64,000 nucleotides of DNA from Beta vulgaris subsp. vulgaris (GCF_026745355.1 NC_079209.1:45834971-45898970), one strand, 5' to 3'; counted from the first letter of the stretch, positions 11,974 through 24,086 are shown. Numbers and translations: made by a program. Notes: generated from the letters alone by a model not told the origin.

Positions 11974-11984
11974 TGGTATAGAGC
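11974..11984 (+). promoter_or_regulatory. Primer-binding site (initiator tRNA-Met type)
   Basis: TGGTATAGAGC follows the 5' LTR by two bases. It is the usual TGGTATCAGAGC of copia elements with one C missing. Confidence 0.75.
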
Positions 11985-12074
11985 GGGAACTCTAAAATCA
12001 GGAAACCCTGTTGAGTTCGAGATCTTGGAAAATATGAATACAGAGAGAAACTGAAGAAGGGTACTCTACCAGAG

Positions 12075-13894
12075 GCCACCAATGTTCAATGGTAAGTTCT
12101 AACCTACTGGAAGAACAGAATGGAGATCTTCATCAAAGCCGACAATTACTAGGTATGGAGAGTCATAGAGGTAGGCGATTTTGAAGTCACTACCACGAAT
12201 GACAAGAACGAGGTAATTCCTAAATCCATGTTTGATTTCGATAAAGAAGATTTCGAAAAAATGGAAATTAATGCTCTTGCTATAAAACTGCTTCATTGTG
12301 GTCTTGGACCTCATGAACACAATCGTGTCATGGGATGCAAAACCGCAAAACAAATTTGGGATCTCCTTGAAGTCACTCATGAAGGTACGAGTGAAGTTAA
12401 GAGATCAAAAATAGATCTTTTGATGAATCAATATGAACTCTTTCAAATGAAACCAAAAGAATCTATTCAAGACATGTTTACACGTTTTACTAATATTATT
12501 AATGAGCTAACATCTCTTGGAACAATAATTACTTATGAGGAACAGGTACGAAAGGTCCTAAGGAGCCTTCCTAGAGATCGATGGATGGCTAAGGTTACTG
12601 CCTTACAAGAAACTAAGGACTTTACGAAGTTCAATCTGGAACAACTTGCTGGTTCCCTTATGACTCACGAGCTGCAAATGGACAATGAGAATGGAGATAA
12701 GTCCAAGCAAAAATCCATTGCCTTAAAAGCTGATGAAAGTGATGACTCGGAAACTGACGAAGAAAAATCCGCTCTCATGGTCCGAAAATTCAAAAGGATG
12801 TTTAGGAACATGAAGAATGGATACTACAAAGGTAAAAATAAGAAATATTCTAACAAATTTGTTTGTCATAAGTTTGGCAGTTTCGAATACTTTATCAAGG
12901 AATGTCCCCAATGGGAACAAGACAAAGGCAAAGGAAGGGAACGAAGCAAAGATAGGAACAAGGAATACAAAAGTTCCTATATTCGATCTGATATGAAGAA
13001 AGCTATGGTTGCTGCATGGGGAGATTCTGACTCCGAAGAAGAAGATGATCCTCAACCAAATGAGGAGACTCAAACTTTTGTCTCATGGCTCTTGACAATT
13101 CCGAATCTGATGAAGAGATTGAATCTCTTGAGGCAAGTCTAGACACTATCAAAACTCGTCTTAATTCTTTAAGTAAAGAAAAATTATTTGAGTTTATAGT
13201 TGATGCCTGAAGATTGCAAAGATGAGTCCATTAAACTAAACAATGTCAACATGCTTTATAGTTGCGAAGGAACATACCTCTTGGCTTAAAAGTATTCGAA
13301 CTGATATTGAAAAAAGATTTTTATATTTGTTGATAAAAATCTAAAATTAAAAGAGGATTTCGAAAATCTTAAAAAGAGAACTACTTGTTAAGCCTTGAGT
13401 ATCAATTAAAAGAGTTTGTTCCTGAAGTGAGTTCCTTTGACATTAAGTCAGTTCCCTTCAAAGTTTCAAATCTGAAATAACGAATTGAAAAATCATGTTT
13501 GTTTTTGGAAAAAGAAAACAAGGAACTTGAAGGGGAACTACACTTAAGTAGGAACACGAAGAAAATCCTACCTATCCCTAATTGGATTAAGAACCCTCAA
13601 ACAAAACGAACCAAAGGTCTTGGTTTTAATCACAAAAAGAAATTTGAAAAACCTAAAAAGAGAGTTGATTTACCAAGTGATAAAGTTTGTATGTTTTGTG
13701 GGAACACTGGTCATTATAGGAACTCATGTCCTATTAGACTTGGTCGCATTAACGAAAACTTGGAAACAAGTAAATTAACTTGGAAAAAGAAACTATTGTT
13801 CCTGAAGGAAAGGAACCCAAGAAAGATTGGGTTCCTAACTCTAACAATTAGTTTTCTTGCAGGTTGGAGTGAGGGGGAAACACATGGTACCTAG
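12075..13894 (+). pseudogene. gag of the Sirevirus-like element (degenerate)
   Basis: The best open stretch is 12228-13142 (304 codons), with the UBN2-type gag core (KIDLLMNQYELFQM, VLRSLPRDRW). Sequence encoding the usual N-terminal gag segment is visible from about 12075 but is broken by stops. A first zinc knuckle near 12860 reads C-H-K-F...H/K...C and has lost its second Cys. A second one near 13690 (CMFCGNTGHYRNSC) keeps the CX2CX4HX4C pattern. Between 13142 and 13500 the frame is disrupted. In its intact form the protein would build the virus-like particle that packages the RNA. Confidence 0.75.
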
Positions 13895-15771
13895 AATGGT
13901 TGTTCTAAGCATATGACTGGAGATAAATCAAGATTTCTCTCACTCTCAGCCTATGATGGTGGAAGTGTACTTTTGGTGCAAATGAAACGTAACATAGTTG
14001 CCATGGACAAAGTTGGTAAGTCATCATCACATTCCATAGATAACATTTTTCTAGTTAATGGTTTGAAGCATAATTTGTTAAGTATTTCCCAATTTTGTGA
14101 TAAAGGGAACTTTGTAAGTTTAATAGTGAAAAATGTCTAATGTCAACAAAAGCACAAAGGATGTTGTTTTGGAAGGAACAAAGAAGGGAACACATATGTT
14201 GTGGATCTAACCTTGTTCCCAAAAATTTACATGCCTTAGTGTTATTGATGATGATTTCTTTTATGGCATATGCGTCTAGGTCATGCTAGTTTTTCTTTGC
14301 TTGACAAACTTCGTTCTAAAGAACTAGTTTTAGGTCTACCTTCAATGAAGGTTCATTTAGATCTGTTTGTGATGCGTGCTAAAGGAAGCATGTTAGATCC
14401 TCCTTTAAGTCCAGAAATGTGGTAAGTACCACAAGACCATTAGAGTTATTCATATGGATTTGTTGGACCTATGAGGATATAAAGTAGGAGTGGCAAGAAA
14501 TATGTGTTGGTTATTGTAATGACTTCTCTAGATTTACATGGGTTATTTTTCTTTCTAGCAAGGACGAGACTTATGATGAGTTCCTTGTCTTTGCAAAGAA
14601 AGTTCAAAATTTGAGTGGTCAAAAATTGTACACCTTAGATCCGACCATGGCAAAGAATTTGAAAACTTTAGTAGGGAACATGGCTTAGATCATAATTTCT
14701 CCTCCCATAGAACACCTCAACAAAATGGTGTTGTTGAAAGGAAGAATAGAACATTAGAGGAAATGGCTAGGACTATGTTAAGCTAGTGGTCTTCCTATGA
14801 ACTTTTGGGCCGAAGCTGTGAATACTGCTTGTCATATTATAAATCGTGCCATGGTGAGACCTTTGTTAAATAAAACTCCTTATGAGCTATATTTTGGTAA
14901 AAACCCAATATTACATATTTCAGAACATTTGGATGTAAATGTTTTGTTCATAATAATGGGAAACAAAATATTAGAAAATTTAATGTTAGAAGTGATGAAG
15001 CTGTAATTCTAGGATACTCTTCTAGTAGCAAAGCTTATAGAGTTTATAATAAAAGGTCTATGTGTGTAGAAGAAAGTGTGCATTTATTTTTGATGAAACA
15101 AAATAACTTGTTCCAAGCACACAGTTGATGAGACTTCGAATAGGTTTGGTAAGAACAAATCTTATTGATGAGACTTTGGAAGAAGAAGAAGTCATGGGAA
15201 CAAAGCCTAAGGAAACATCTGTTCTGTTCCACGAAGAAGAAGAACTAGGTGAGGTACACAAGTGAATGAATCCACTATTGTTGAACCTGGTTCCCAAGAA
15301 CAGGAAATGAAGATAATCAAGGAAATCAATTTCTCCAGGATTTCCAACCAAAGCCTTGGAAAACTCATCGTTCCCATCCAGTGGAACTCATAATCAGTGA
15401 CATAAACAAGGGAACTCAAACGAGATCTCAAATTAGAAATTTTTTGCTTTTCATGCTATTTTCTATGATGGAATCCAAACCATGAAGAAGCTCTCACTGA
15501 TGCTGATGGATTGTAGCTATGCAAGATGAACTCATCAATTGAAAGAAACAAGGTTGACACCTTGAACCTAAATAAACACAATAAGGTTATTGGTTTGAAA
15601 TGGGTGTTTAGAAACAAGTTGGATAAGTTCGGAACCATAGTGAGGAACATGGCTCGTTTGGTTGTGAAAGGATACAATCAACAGGAAGGTATCGACTATG
15701 AAGAAACTTTTGCTCCTATTGCTCGATTAGAAGCCATTAGAATATTTATTGCATTTGCTGCTTTAGGTTAA
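13895..15771 (+). pseudogene. pol remnant: protease, integrase and start of reverse transcriptase
   Basis: A segment at 13913-14140 (HNLLSISQFCDKG) is the region between protease and integrase of copia pol. A degenerate integrase core follows at about 14240-15000 (RTPQQNGVVERKN-like phrase near 14710, then NFWAEAVNTACHIINRAM). Reverse transcriptase begins near 15500 with [14 protein letters not shown] and continues to [15 protein letters not shown], where homology stops at about 15771, before the YxDD catalytic motif. RT fingers/palm, the thumb and RNase H are absent. Stops and frameshifts occur throughout. Confidence 0.75.
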
Positions 15772-15782
15772 TTTTTTTTCAA

Positions 15783-15801
15783 ACCGTGTACAATACACGG
15801 T
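15783..15801. promoter_or_regulatory. Perfect hairpin at the pol/env-like junction
   Basis: ACCGTGTA CAA TACACGGT forms an 8-bp stem with a 3-base loop, immediately after the point where reverse transcriptase homology ends. Palindromic motifs in non-coding parts of Sireviruses are known; whether this is one of them is inference. Confidence 0.5.
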
Positions 15802-15916
15802 TAAGTAAATTTATTTTACTTTTCACCTTCCTTCACAAATTACTCCCTAGTTTACCCACCTAAACCAAAAATTACACCTTTTCACCTTCAATAAAACCGA
15901 AAACCTTCCAAAATCA

Positions 15917-17842
15917 TGAACATCTCACAAACTTCTCACTCTCTATCTAACCAAAAACCCGAAAACTCCTCTCCCTCTTCCACTCACACCGAATCTCCAA
16001 CTCCCATGGATATCTCTCCCAATCCATCAAAAAGGATCTTGAGAAAGAGGAAGCAAACTGAAGAAATAACTTGGGAAACGAAGTAGAGGAATCACATGCA
16101 AAAATTAAGGGGGAACTGACTGTTCCTGTGAGAGGAACAATCAAGGTTGCAAAACGAAAATCAGTCGCAAAACGGTATGTTCATGGCTTTTGCATTGATA
16201 TTTCTTGGTGTAGAAAGGTTAATTTTCGTCAATTGCTTGAATTGATTAAATTTCAAGGTTGGGGCCACCTTTTCGAAAATTGTTATGGACAATGTTTAAT
16301 TCCCAAACTTATGGATGAATTTTGTGAAAACTTTTCAATTGATGAAGAAGGAAATTGTTCTAATCTTGTTAAGGGAACTGAGATTGATTTTAATGCTGAG
16401 TTTTTGGGAAATCTACTCGGTGTTCCTGTGAAGGGAACTAATGCATATTTTAAGAAACAACGAGGCTCTTATCCCTTTTCTGATATTTCCTTTGATGAAT
16501 TGATTGTGAAATATGGTGGAAAAAGAGGAACTACCTTTCTTCATCACAATCTTCTCTTTCCTTACCACAAAATACTCTTCCACATTTTAAAGAAAGCCCT
16601 TTTACCTTGCCTTTCTAAGCGTGCTCAAGTTAGCATGTTAGACTTGATTTACATTCACTGCCTCGCCTCCCACAACCACATAAATTTTCCATCCTTGATG
16701 ATTCAACACATGAGTCATTGTATTGAAAAGGATTTGTTGTTGGTTATGGAGCTCTTGTTACGGAAATTTTACTTAAGTTTAATGTGAAGATTACCGGGGT
16801 TTCAAATATTGGTGTGTCTACGTTAAACTTGCTAAACGTTCGTGCATTGAACAATTTGAATGTGTGTGTTGTAAATGGCGAAGTGATAAAAGTAAGAGCT
16901 AATGTGGATGATGATGAGGAAGAAGATGACTGTGATGAAGAAGAGGATGAAGAAGTTGATATTGAAGTAGAGAAGGAAAAAGAAAAAGAACAAGAGGAAA
17001 CCGAAAAAATCGAAAAAGAAAGCAAAGAAAAATGAAAAATTGGAAAAAGAAAAAGGGAAGAAAGTGGTTGAAACGGAAGAATTGGTGAAACCGGTTGTGA
17101 GAGCTACTCGAACTAGTCAAAGAGTTCGAAATTTAAAGTTCTTAACTCTCCTTCGCATGATGAGGAAGAAAGTGTTAATGATGATGAAGTTAGCGTGATT
17201 GCTAAAGAAGTTTATGATGCTTGTTTTCCTCCTTCCAGGGAATAAACTCCTGTTCCTATGGATACCATCCCCCTTACCACTTCATCTCCACCAAAAACTG
17301 CATCTCCACCTCCTTTTAAACCACAAAACACTCCAATCCCTCCTCCTCCCAAATCACCTCCATCTCCTGTTCCCAAAGGCAAGAAATCAGCAGTTGTTCC
17401 CATCTCAGAGGAATAACCGGTTGTTCCTAATCTTAAGGAAAAGTGTGCTACCACTAATCCTCCTAACACCTCACCTTCTTCATCCCAAAACCCTACCATT
17501 GGTACATGAGCTCATGCTCGAAGGTTAGATTACTTGTTTACATTGGTCATGGGTCACTCGGAAGCTATGATGGAATTTGCAAATGAAGCTAAGGGTGTGA
17601 ATGGGTTAGTGCAAGGGTTGATGAGCAAGGTTGACAAGGCTTTGGATGGTCAAAAGATGATTATGGAGCAATTTGGGCATATGACCACATCCCTCCAAAA
17701 TATGAACACGAAATTGATGAATTTGGAGGATATCGTGCTCAAGCTTGATCAAACAGTTGCCGGAAATCATAAGGAAGTGATGACTAAATTGGATGATGTG
17801 GTGGAAGAAGTGGTCGAACAACCTTCCTCTCCTAAGCCTTAA
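15917..17842 (+). pseudogene. env-like additional ORF of the Sirevirus (degenerate)
   Basis: The region begins with an ATG at 15917 whose frame ends at a stop near 16084. The next frame (16071-16787) carries the globular part (SWCRKVNFRQLLELIKFQGW, GNLLGVPVKGTNAYF), which resembles the putative plant transposon protein family found in the extra ORFs of plant retroelements. A third frame (16784-17035) encodes a very acidic then Glu/Lys-rich linker. A Pro-rich segment follows (17250-17500), and a final frame (17534-17842) has heptad-like repeats suggesting a coiled coil. At least three frame breaks make it non-functional. Sirevirus extra ORFs are called env-like by position and coiled-coil content; no signal peptide or clear membrane anchor is seen here. 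Confidence 0.65.
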
Positions 17843-18368
17843 ACACTCTTCTTAGTTTAGTTTTTTTATTATGGGAACAAACCTTTTGTTTTATGTCTTT
17901 TCTTTCTTTCCTTCTTAGCATGCTACAATGGAACAATGTTAATTTGCTAATTCTAAGTTGAATCGTTTTGCATGTGTGCGCCTCTTGAATGGCTAATATT
18001 CTTGGATTGCAGTTTTTGAGAGTTGAATGCGTTATTTGCTTATACTAACCAATTGTTTCTAACAAAGTTTGGTGGTGTGATGTGTTTTGATAGATAAATT
18101 TCATCAGAAATCGCGGAATAATGTTTTTGAAGATGCCAAAAGGGGAAAGAGAAAGGCAATAAGAGAAAATAATTCTCTAGTCATAGTTCATGTTCTCATG
18201 TTTATTTCAAATCTCGTTTTTCTCTTAGTTAAAAAAATAAAATAACAAGTTTATTAGACTTAATTTAACTTAGTTGAATTACTTTGTTAAAAGAGTTTTA
18301 TATGACTTATTTAAATTAAATATTGTATTATATATGCTTTTTGTTGCCATCTTCAAAAAGTGGGAAAT
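17843..18368 (+). other. 3' untranslated region of the Sirevirus, with polypurine tracts
   Basis: Non-coding. Purine-rich tracts occur at about 18135-18180 (AAAAGGGGAAAGAGAAAGG) and directly before the 3' LTR (AAAAAGTGGGAAAT, 18355-18368). The latter is the likely plus-strand primer, and more than one such tract is a feature reported for Sireviruses. Confidence 0.6.
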
Positions 18369-19897
18369 TGTTGACCCTTGAGTTTTGAAGATGACTTAAC
18401 CACAAAAGACATATTGCATTTTATTTATGTTAATCCTAGGTATTTCATTCTCGAGCAAAGAGAATACTTGATTGAAGATTAAAATGGAGAATTAATCAAA
18501 GATCGAAGTAAAGAAGTTCGAATGATGAAGTATCGAGCTTGGAGTGAAGATTAGAATACATTATGGTGTATTTAATATCTTCTTGTTAAGGTTGAGTAAA
18601 AGCTCAAATTAGTTTGTAGTGAATTCTCAAACGGAACTTGGTTCTGTTCCCATGAAAGGTATAGACACTGGCACAGTTAGGAACAAGGTTAAGAAACAGA
18701 CTTATAAATTGCCTTAGGTACACCTAAATAACTTATAAGTGGTGCGCCTAACATTACTTGTGCGCCCAACGGGTTAGTTAGAAGTTTTAGGTTAGTTTTG
18801 ACTAGATCCATTATTTTAGGGAGTTTGTTATTAGTTTGTTAGGAAAAGATTTAATAGATTTTCTGATTTTATTAAGATAAATATCAAACGGTTTTTAATC
18901 TTATCTTTTATATTTTAATTAAACTAAAAGATTTTGTTTTCAAAATTAAATATCATTTCCGGTTTTAAAAAGATTTTCTTTTAAATATAAAAATGATTTC
19001 CGTTTTTATTCAACTTATTTTCAAAAGATATTTTCCTAAAAACTATTTCAAGTAAATATTTTATTTACTCCCCAAAGATCAGTTATCACGCCTAAACCTA
19101 CTGCTACACGTTTGTAGTTAATGGTTAGTGGGCTTAGTTAATTATTTTCCAAGTCATAATTAATTTAAATAGTTTAATTATTCCCCAAGTATCTAAAACC
19201 ACGTATACTTACTGCTTCTTTGTTTTAAGTTAAATAGTGGAGGAAGTGGGTTAATTACTACTCAAGGAATATTTAATATAAACTAATTAAGTAATTAAAG
19301 TCATGGACATCATGGGATAATGGATTAAGTAGTGGATAAGTTTATGTCTTGCCTAAGTTTGTCTGTAAATAGGCGCCTAAACCTTAGAATAATTGGTGTC
19401 TGACTTAGCTAAATATCCTTAGTTGTCTTAAGAGTCAGTGCCGTTCCTAAAGAGAATTCATACTTAATTTATTTGAGTTATTACTCTTCCATTGTCTTAC
19501 AAATTGCATTTTTGGTAAAGGGTTTGACTGAACTCTTGTAAGTGTGAGAAGCTTTGAGTGAAGCAAGAGAAAGAGGAAGAGAAAGTAACTTCAGTGAAGT
19601 TTGAGAGGAACGACAATTGTGGGAATTGTCGTTGAGTTTAGTAACTTAAGTTATGGCTCGAGAGAAAAATAATAGGATTGTAAACAAAGTTGTTTTGGTC
19701 TATTATAGTGGAAAGTTTGAGTTAAAATCCCTTGTGGTCGAGGTTGTTTCTTCTATTGGGCCTAGGAAGTTTTTTCCTCGCTAAAATCTCTCGTGTTCCT
19801 ATTGTGTGTTCCCAAGTTAGCTTTAATTCCGCAAAAAGTATAGCTTATTCTCTCACTATAATTCACCCCCCTCTTAGAGTGCTCATATTATACAACA
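18369..19897 (+). repeat. 3' LTR of the Sirevirus-like element
   Basis: It starts TGTTGACCC and ends TACAACA, giving the short inverted ends TGTTG/CAACA. It is 1529 bp and nearly collinear with 10458-11971. Its TATA position reads CTGTAAATAGG, one base away from the 5' copy. Confidence 0.92.
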
Positions 19898-20164
19898 ATA
19901 TACAGTAAGTCAATAACACTATTGGTTTCACTCAACAAGAGTGATCGAGTGATACGTAACGAGTTTGTTACAAAGGCGAGACTAATTAAATTCTATAAGT
20001 TCTATCTAACAATTTTCTCATATACAATAATTCAATATGTAACACTATTGATTTTACACAGCAAGAGTGATCAAGAGCTACATAACGAGTTTGTTACAAA
20101 GGCAAGACTACTAGAATTCAACAAATTCGATCTAACAGGCCGACTTCATTTTCATATACATATA

Positions 20165-22818
20165 CTACCTCCGTTTCCTAAAGATCTTCCCTCTTTCCGT
20201 TTAAGTGCGTTTCCAAAAGATCTTCACTCTTTTACTTTATTCCTTATTTGGAATTTTTCCCCTTTTTACCCTCTCATGTCCCTATCATATGGTCCACCAT
20301 TACATTACTAGATTTTTATGCACGCGATGCGTGCGATGATATTTTTAGGCCTAATTATTACTAAGTAGTAAACAAAAAGAACATGCAAGTTAGTATTTAA
20401 GTTCACCTTCATTTTGTGAATAAGATTCTTTGAAATACGATCAAATAGTGTTAAAAAACACTTTAATAAATAAGTATAAGTAATGAAAGTACTTTTGTAA
20501 CTACTTTTTTGTTGACTTTAATTAATTTTCTTGAAAATCCACGCACACTCATTTGCCCAGTCAACTTGAAATATGTAATCAACGGTGTGGAACTGATTAA
20601 TTTCCATGGTCTTATTTGGTGGATGTAAAAACCATGAGTATTCTTTGAAACCGAAAACTTTCATAATCTACTATTTAATAAAAATCCTCCACATACAATC
20701 CAAAATTCAAAATCTACTTAAATTGGTGAAGAGTGAGAGTGAACTGAAGACCATCCGACCAAAAAAAAGCACATTTTATTGAAGCACATTTATTGAAGCA
20801 CATTTTTCTTTCTATTTGCTTTCTACATCTTGTTCTTTCTTTAGCAGTCATTAACTCTTTGCATTTAAGTAGCATTACAGTATTACTCCCTTAGTTAAAC
20901 TTATATCTATTGAACAAAAAAAAATTGAGTCCATATTATCTTTTACGTTGAATTTCCAATGCAATAATATTATAATTTGGCTAATTTATACTTTGATCTA
21001 CACTTGTATTTGAAACCCATACTATAATTTGGCTAATTTATACTCTGATCTACACTTGTATTTGAAACCCAAAATTTTGAGTGACGTGTTGTAGGCGCAT
21101 GCTTCTAGAGTTTTAACAAAAAATATTTCACTACCTTTTCCACTACTTGGCAACATCAATATAATTCCACTACTTTTGCTATTCATTCTCTCTCTCCTCT
21201 CACTACAAATCTACACCCCATATTTTCAAGGAACCTAATTCATCAAACTATACACTATACAATAAGAAAATCAGCCTTTTTAAGTCTTAAGCAAAGCAGT
21301 AGATCTAATTCATCAAAAATCTACTTTTAAAGAAACCCAGTTCATCAAAAATCCATCAGCCGTATCAACCGACTTTTGAAGGAAGCAAACCAACTTCAGT
21401 TTTTTCTTGGGCCGATCTTCTAACAAAGAAAGGTAATTTCATAAATCATAGATTTCAATAATTTCTCTATCATCCAAAATTTAATCTGGAAAGTATAAAT
21501 CAATTTTAGTTTTTTTCCCCTTGCCTAACATCTAAATTAGATTTCACAAATTTATATTTAAAATTTTCATCAGTCTTATATTTAAAATTATATTTTAGAT
21601 GAAATTATAAATTTTCATACACAATTGAATTGTTTTATAAAAACAAAAATCGTTACTTTTATCTTGTTTTCTGATTTAACATAAAAATGAATTAAATTTA
21701 AGTCTAATTGTATAAAAGCCCTTTTTTCAATTTCAAAATTTTACAGTTGTCTTGGTGCTTAATTTCGATATTTGTTTTCGCAAAATAATGTAATTTTTTT
21801 TTTTCTGAAAATGGTTTTAGCAAATTAATGTAATTTTTTTTTCCGAAAATTGATTTTTGCAAAAGTCGTTGGCGAAAAGTTTGATTTTGGTTTTTTTTTC
21901 AAAATTTATTTCTGAAAATGAATTTTTTGCAAAAGTTATGAGCTGAAATTTTAATATTGGAATTTTTTTAAAAAACTAAATTTGTTACTTTTATCTTGTT
22001 CTCTCATTTCATGTGAAAATAAAGGGTTAAATTTAATCCTAATTGTATAAAAGCCCATTTCAACTAATTGATATTATCTTCCTTTTTCAGTTAGTCGACT
22101 ACATAAGAATTGCTATTGTTTTATTAACTAATTTGAAATAACTTGCAAGATTAAAAGAATTATTTTTAGAAGTTTGTAAATCGCCGATGGACGAATGTGT
22201 GATATCCCCGTCGAAATTTTATGTTTTTTTTTACAGATTTTTATGCATAGTGTGTTTAGGTAAAGAATGATTTGTAAGTGAATTTTGTGAGTTCTTAAGA
22301 ACAATGATTTGTAAGTGATTTTGTGAATGTTTTTGTATGTATTGACGCCCTACTATATTAGTTTTAGTTTGTAAGTTAATTTTTAGTTTTTTGTAAAGTT
22401 TAGTGGTTTGCGTGATTTTTTCAACGCGATTTTATCAATTCAACGTGATTTTATCAATTATGTGAGTGATTTGTAAAGTTTCTTGATATAAGTGATTTAT
22501 GAGTGATGTTGAAATTTAATTTCCGGTCGTTTTGTTAAACACCCATTTTGGTATTGACATTCCTTTTGTAATTGAGAAAGGAAAGGGGGGTAAAATAGGC
22601 ATTTTAAAAGAGGACACCATTGCTCCCCCTTCCCTTATATAATAAAGATTAATTCAATTTTACTCCCTTTCTCTCTCCTACTTTGACCCCTTTTATTTGT
22701 TTATTTATCTTAATCCTTTTCTCTCTCCTACTTTACCCACCACACACCCCACACAAATTGATCCTCCTTGGTATTTGTAGGAGCAGTAACAAGGAAGATC
22801 TTTAGGAAACGGAGGGAG
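20165..22818. mobile_element. Stowaway (Tc1/mariner) MITE split by a Helitron
   Basis: The ends are inverted repeats of about 26 bp with one mismatch: the left begins CTACCTCCGTTTCC, the right read inward begins CTCCCTCCGTTTCC, and both continue to AAAGATCTTCC. The TA dinucleotides at 20163-20164 and 22819-22820 are the target duplication. Removing 20308-22648 leaves a 313-bp element, a normal MITE size. It lies in a unit of the 125-bp tandem array (left flank CATATACATATAC, right flank GTCAATATG). Confidence 0.88.
20308..22648 (-). mobile_element. Non-autonomous Helitron nested in the Stowaway MITE
   Basis: On the minus strand it starts TCTTTATTATATAAGG at 22648 and ends CTAG at 20308, with A and T as flanking host bases, the classical Helitron rule. 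Just inside the 3' end is a perfect hairpin, GCACGC-ATC-GCGTGC (20320-20334 on the plus strand). The element is 2341 bp with no Rep/helicase coding, so it needs enzymes supplied in trans. The interior (about 21080-21440) looks like a captured transcript leader with a possible GGTAATTTC donor, but no protein is recognisable. A 49-bp segment is repeated at 20971-21019 and 21023-21071. The start is shared with the element at 47706. Confidence 0.82.
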
Positions 22819-23589
22819 TAGTCAATATGTAACACTACTAATTTCACTCGAGAAGAGTGATTAAGCGTTATCTAATGAGTTTGTGATTAGTTGATATGTA
22901 ACGAATTTGTTACAAAGGCGAGACTAATTAAATTCAATAAATAGTTTTTAGTTCATATTCATATACATTTAGTCAATAATACTATTAATTCAAAATATTA
23001 TGATAACTTGTAATTTTGAAATTAGTCTATATAAGGCGAGACAAAAGTTCATCAAATAATTTTGTTTAATTATATAATATACTTATTAATACTTATTGTA
23101 CTAAGTAAATATTAATTATCATACATATTCTTTGTTTATTTTAAAATTTAAAACATGTTACATTGAAATGCAAGTGATACTATTAAGATCTATCAAGTCT
23201 CTTTAAGTGTGTAAAATACGTCCAAAGTGGTACAAAATAAATATTATATCTTCAGTTTTTTTTTTGGAAATTCAAAGTGATTATTGATAACCAAAAAAAG
23301 GATTATAGCTTAGGGAAACTAGAGCAACATACTGCTCCTAGCAACCAAACACACTAACACCAGAGCTACGCGACTAAAACATGATAAAAGATTAGCTCTT
23401 TCTCAATCATTACACTTACAAGCTACTCTAAAAAGGATATCCTTGGTAAGAGATTTAGGATTCATGAGGAAATCCCTAAAAAACTTACTATTTCTTTGAA
23501 TCCACACAGCATAAACACTTTATGTATACATCATCAAAAACATCTTAGCCTAGCTTGTTGTTCTTGCTTGTAACTTTCTTCATAGCCGT

Positions 23590-23815
23590 CTCTACTTCTT
23601 CTTGAAAATTTCTTTTTGGTTGAAGGTTCACAAATTGAGGAACATAGTTTCAAACTTCCATACTATATGCGCAATTGAAAAACAAATGTTGAACCGTTTC
23701 CACATTAACCCCACATCACTTATACATAGGGTTGCAATCACTATTTCATTGACTAATTCTGTTAGCAATAGCCAGTCTGTTAAGTAAGGATAACTAGAGT
23801 AAATTCACATTTCGG
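23590..23815 (-). pseudogene. LINE zf-RVT zinc-binding region
   Basis: The minus strand encodes CGVNVETVQHLFFNCAYS followed by VWNYV, the Cys/His pattern of the reverse-transcriptase zinc-binding domain at the C-terminal part of plant LINE ORF2. The preceding segment CNPMYKW supplies the first Cys. The frame is closed by stops downstream, and the CACTA element cuts it immediately upstream (at 23821). Confidence 0.75.
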
Positions 23816-23900
23816 TGTAGCCACTAGTAGAATAATCGTATATTGCTGCGGTTTTTTATTGCTGCGAATTTCTTACCGCCACAAATCAAGGCGTAACAAT

Positions 23901-24086
23901 TGTTAGGTGCAAGTGTGAGTAGTATTTGTCCCACATTGAAAAAGTAAGCAAAGAGCTTTCAGTTTATAACCCAAGTGAGCTACTCCTCCTATTGCCAATT
24001 GGTTTTAGGATGGAACCTCGCTGTGGGCTCTGGTTTGTGGGCTTCTGGGTTTCTCTCCCTTGTGTTCTCCCCAACCCGTTATAACA
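23901..24086 (+). repeat. TRIM 5' LTR
   Basis: It begins TGTTAGGTGCAAG and ends CCGTTATAACA. I see a single difference from the 3' copy (GAAAAAGTAAG versus GAAATAGTAAG), so the insertion is recent compared with its surroundings. Confidence 0.92.

Larger units (their letters stand above)
10453..19897 (+). mobile_element. Sirevirus-like Ty1-copia retrotransposon, degenerate, with env-like ORF
   Basis: Two long LTRs (about 1.5 kb) bracket a primer-binding site, a gag region, protease/integrase remnants, the start of reverse transcriptase and, downstream of pol, a separate ORF region with a coiled-coil tail. Long LTRs, a tRNA-Met-type PBS and an extra ORF after pol are the hallmarks of Sireviruses (SIRE/Maximus lineage). 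The element sits in the 125-bp tandem array and the sequence either side of it joins back into that array. It carries many stops and frameshifts, and most of RT plus RNase H is missing, so it cannot move on its own. Confidence 0.85.
8940..23000. repeat. Degraded tandem array of about 125-bp units, interrupted by transposons
   Basis: A unit with the phrases TTTCACTCAACAAGAGTGAT, TAACGAGTTTGTTAC, GGCGAGACTAATTAAATTC and CATATACAATTAGTCAATA recurs at about 8940-9375, 10133-10452, 19898-20164 and 22819-23000. Adjacent units at 19942 and 20068 are about 126 bp apart. The gaps are transposon insertions whose removal restores the array (long-TIR MITE 9376-10132, copia 10453-19897, Stowaway 20165-22818). 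The copies are strongly diverged, so the array is old. It encodes nothing. Confidence 0.75.

Noticed and set aside
12723..13073. 116-codon minus-strand frame opposite Sirevirus gag
   Set aside because: Antisense to a Lys/Glu-rich coding region; Phe/Ser-rich composition is the expected artefact.
17199..17528. Long open frame rich in Leu/Pro/His
   Set aside because: Shadow of the Pro-rich part of the env-like ORF read in another frame.
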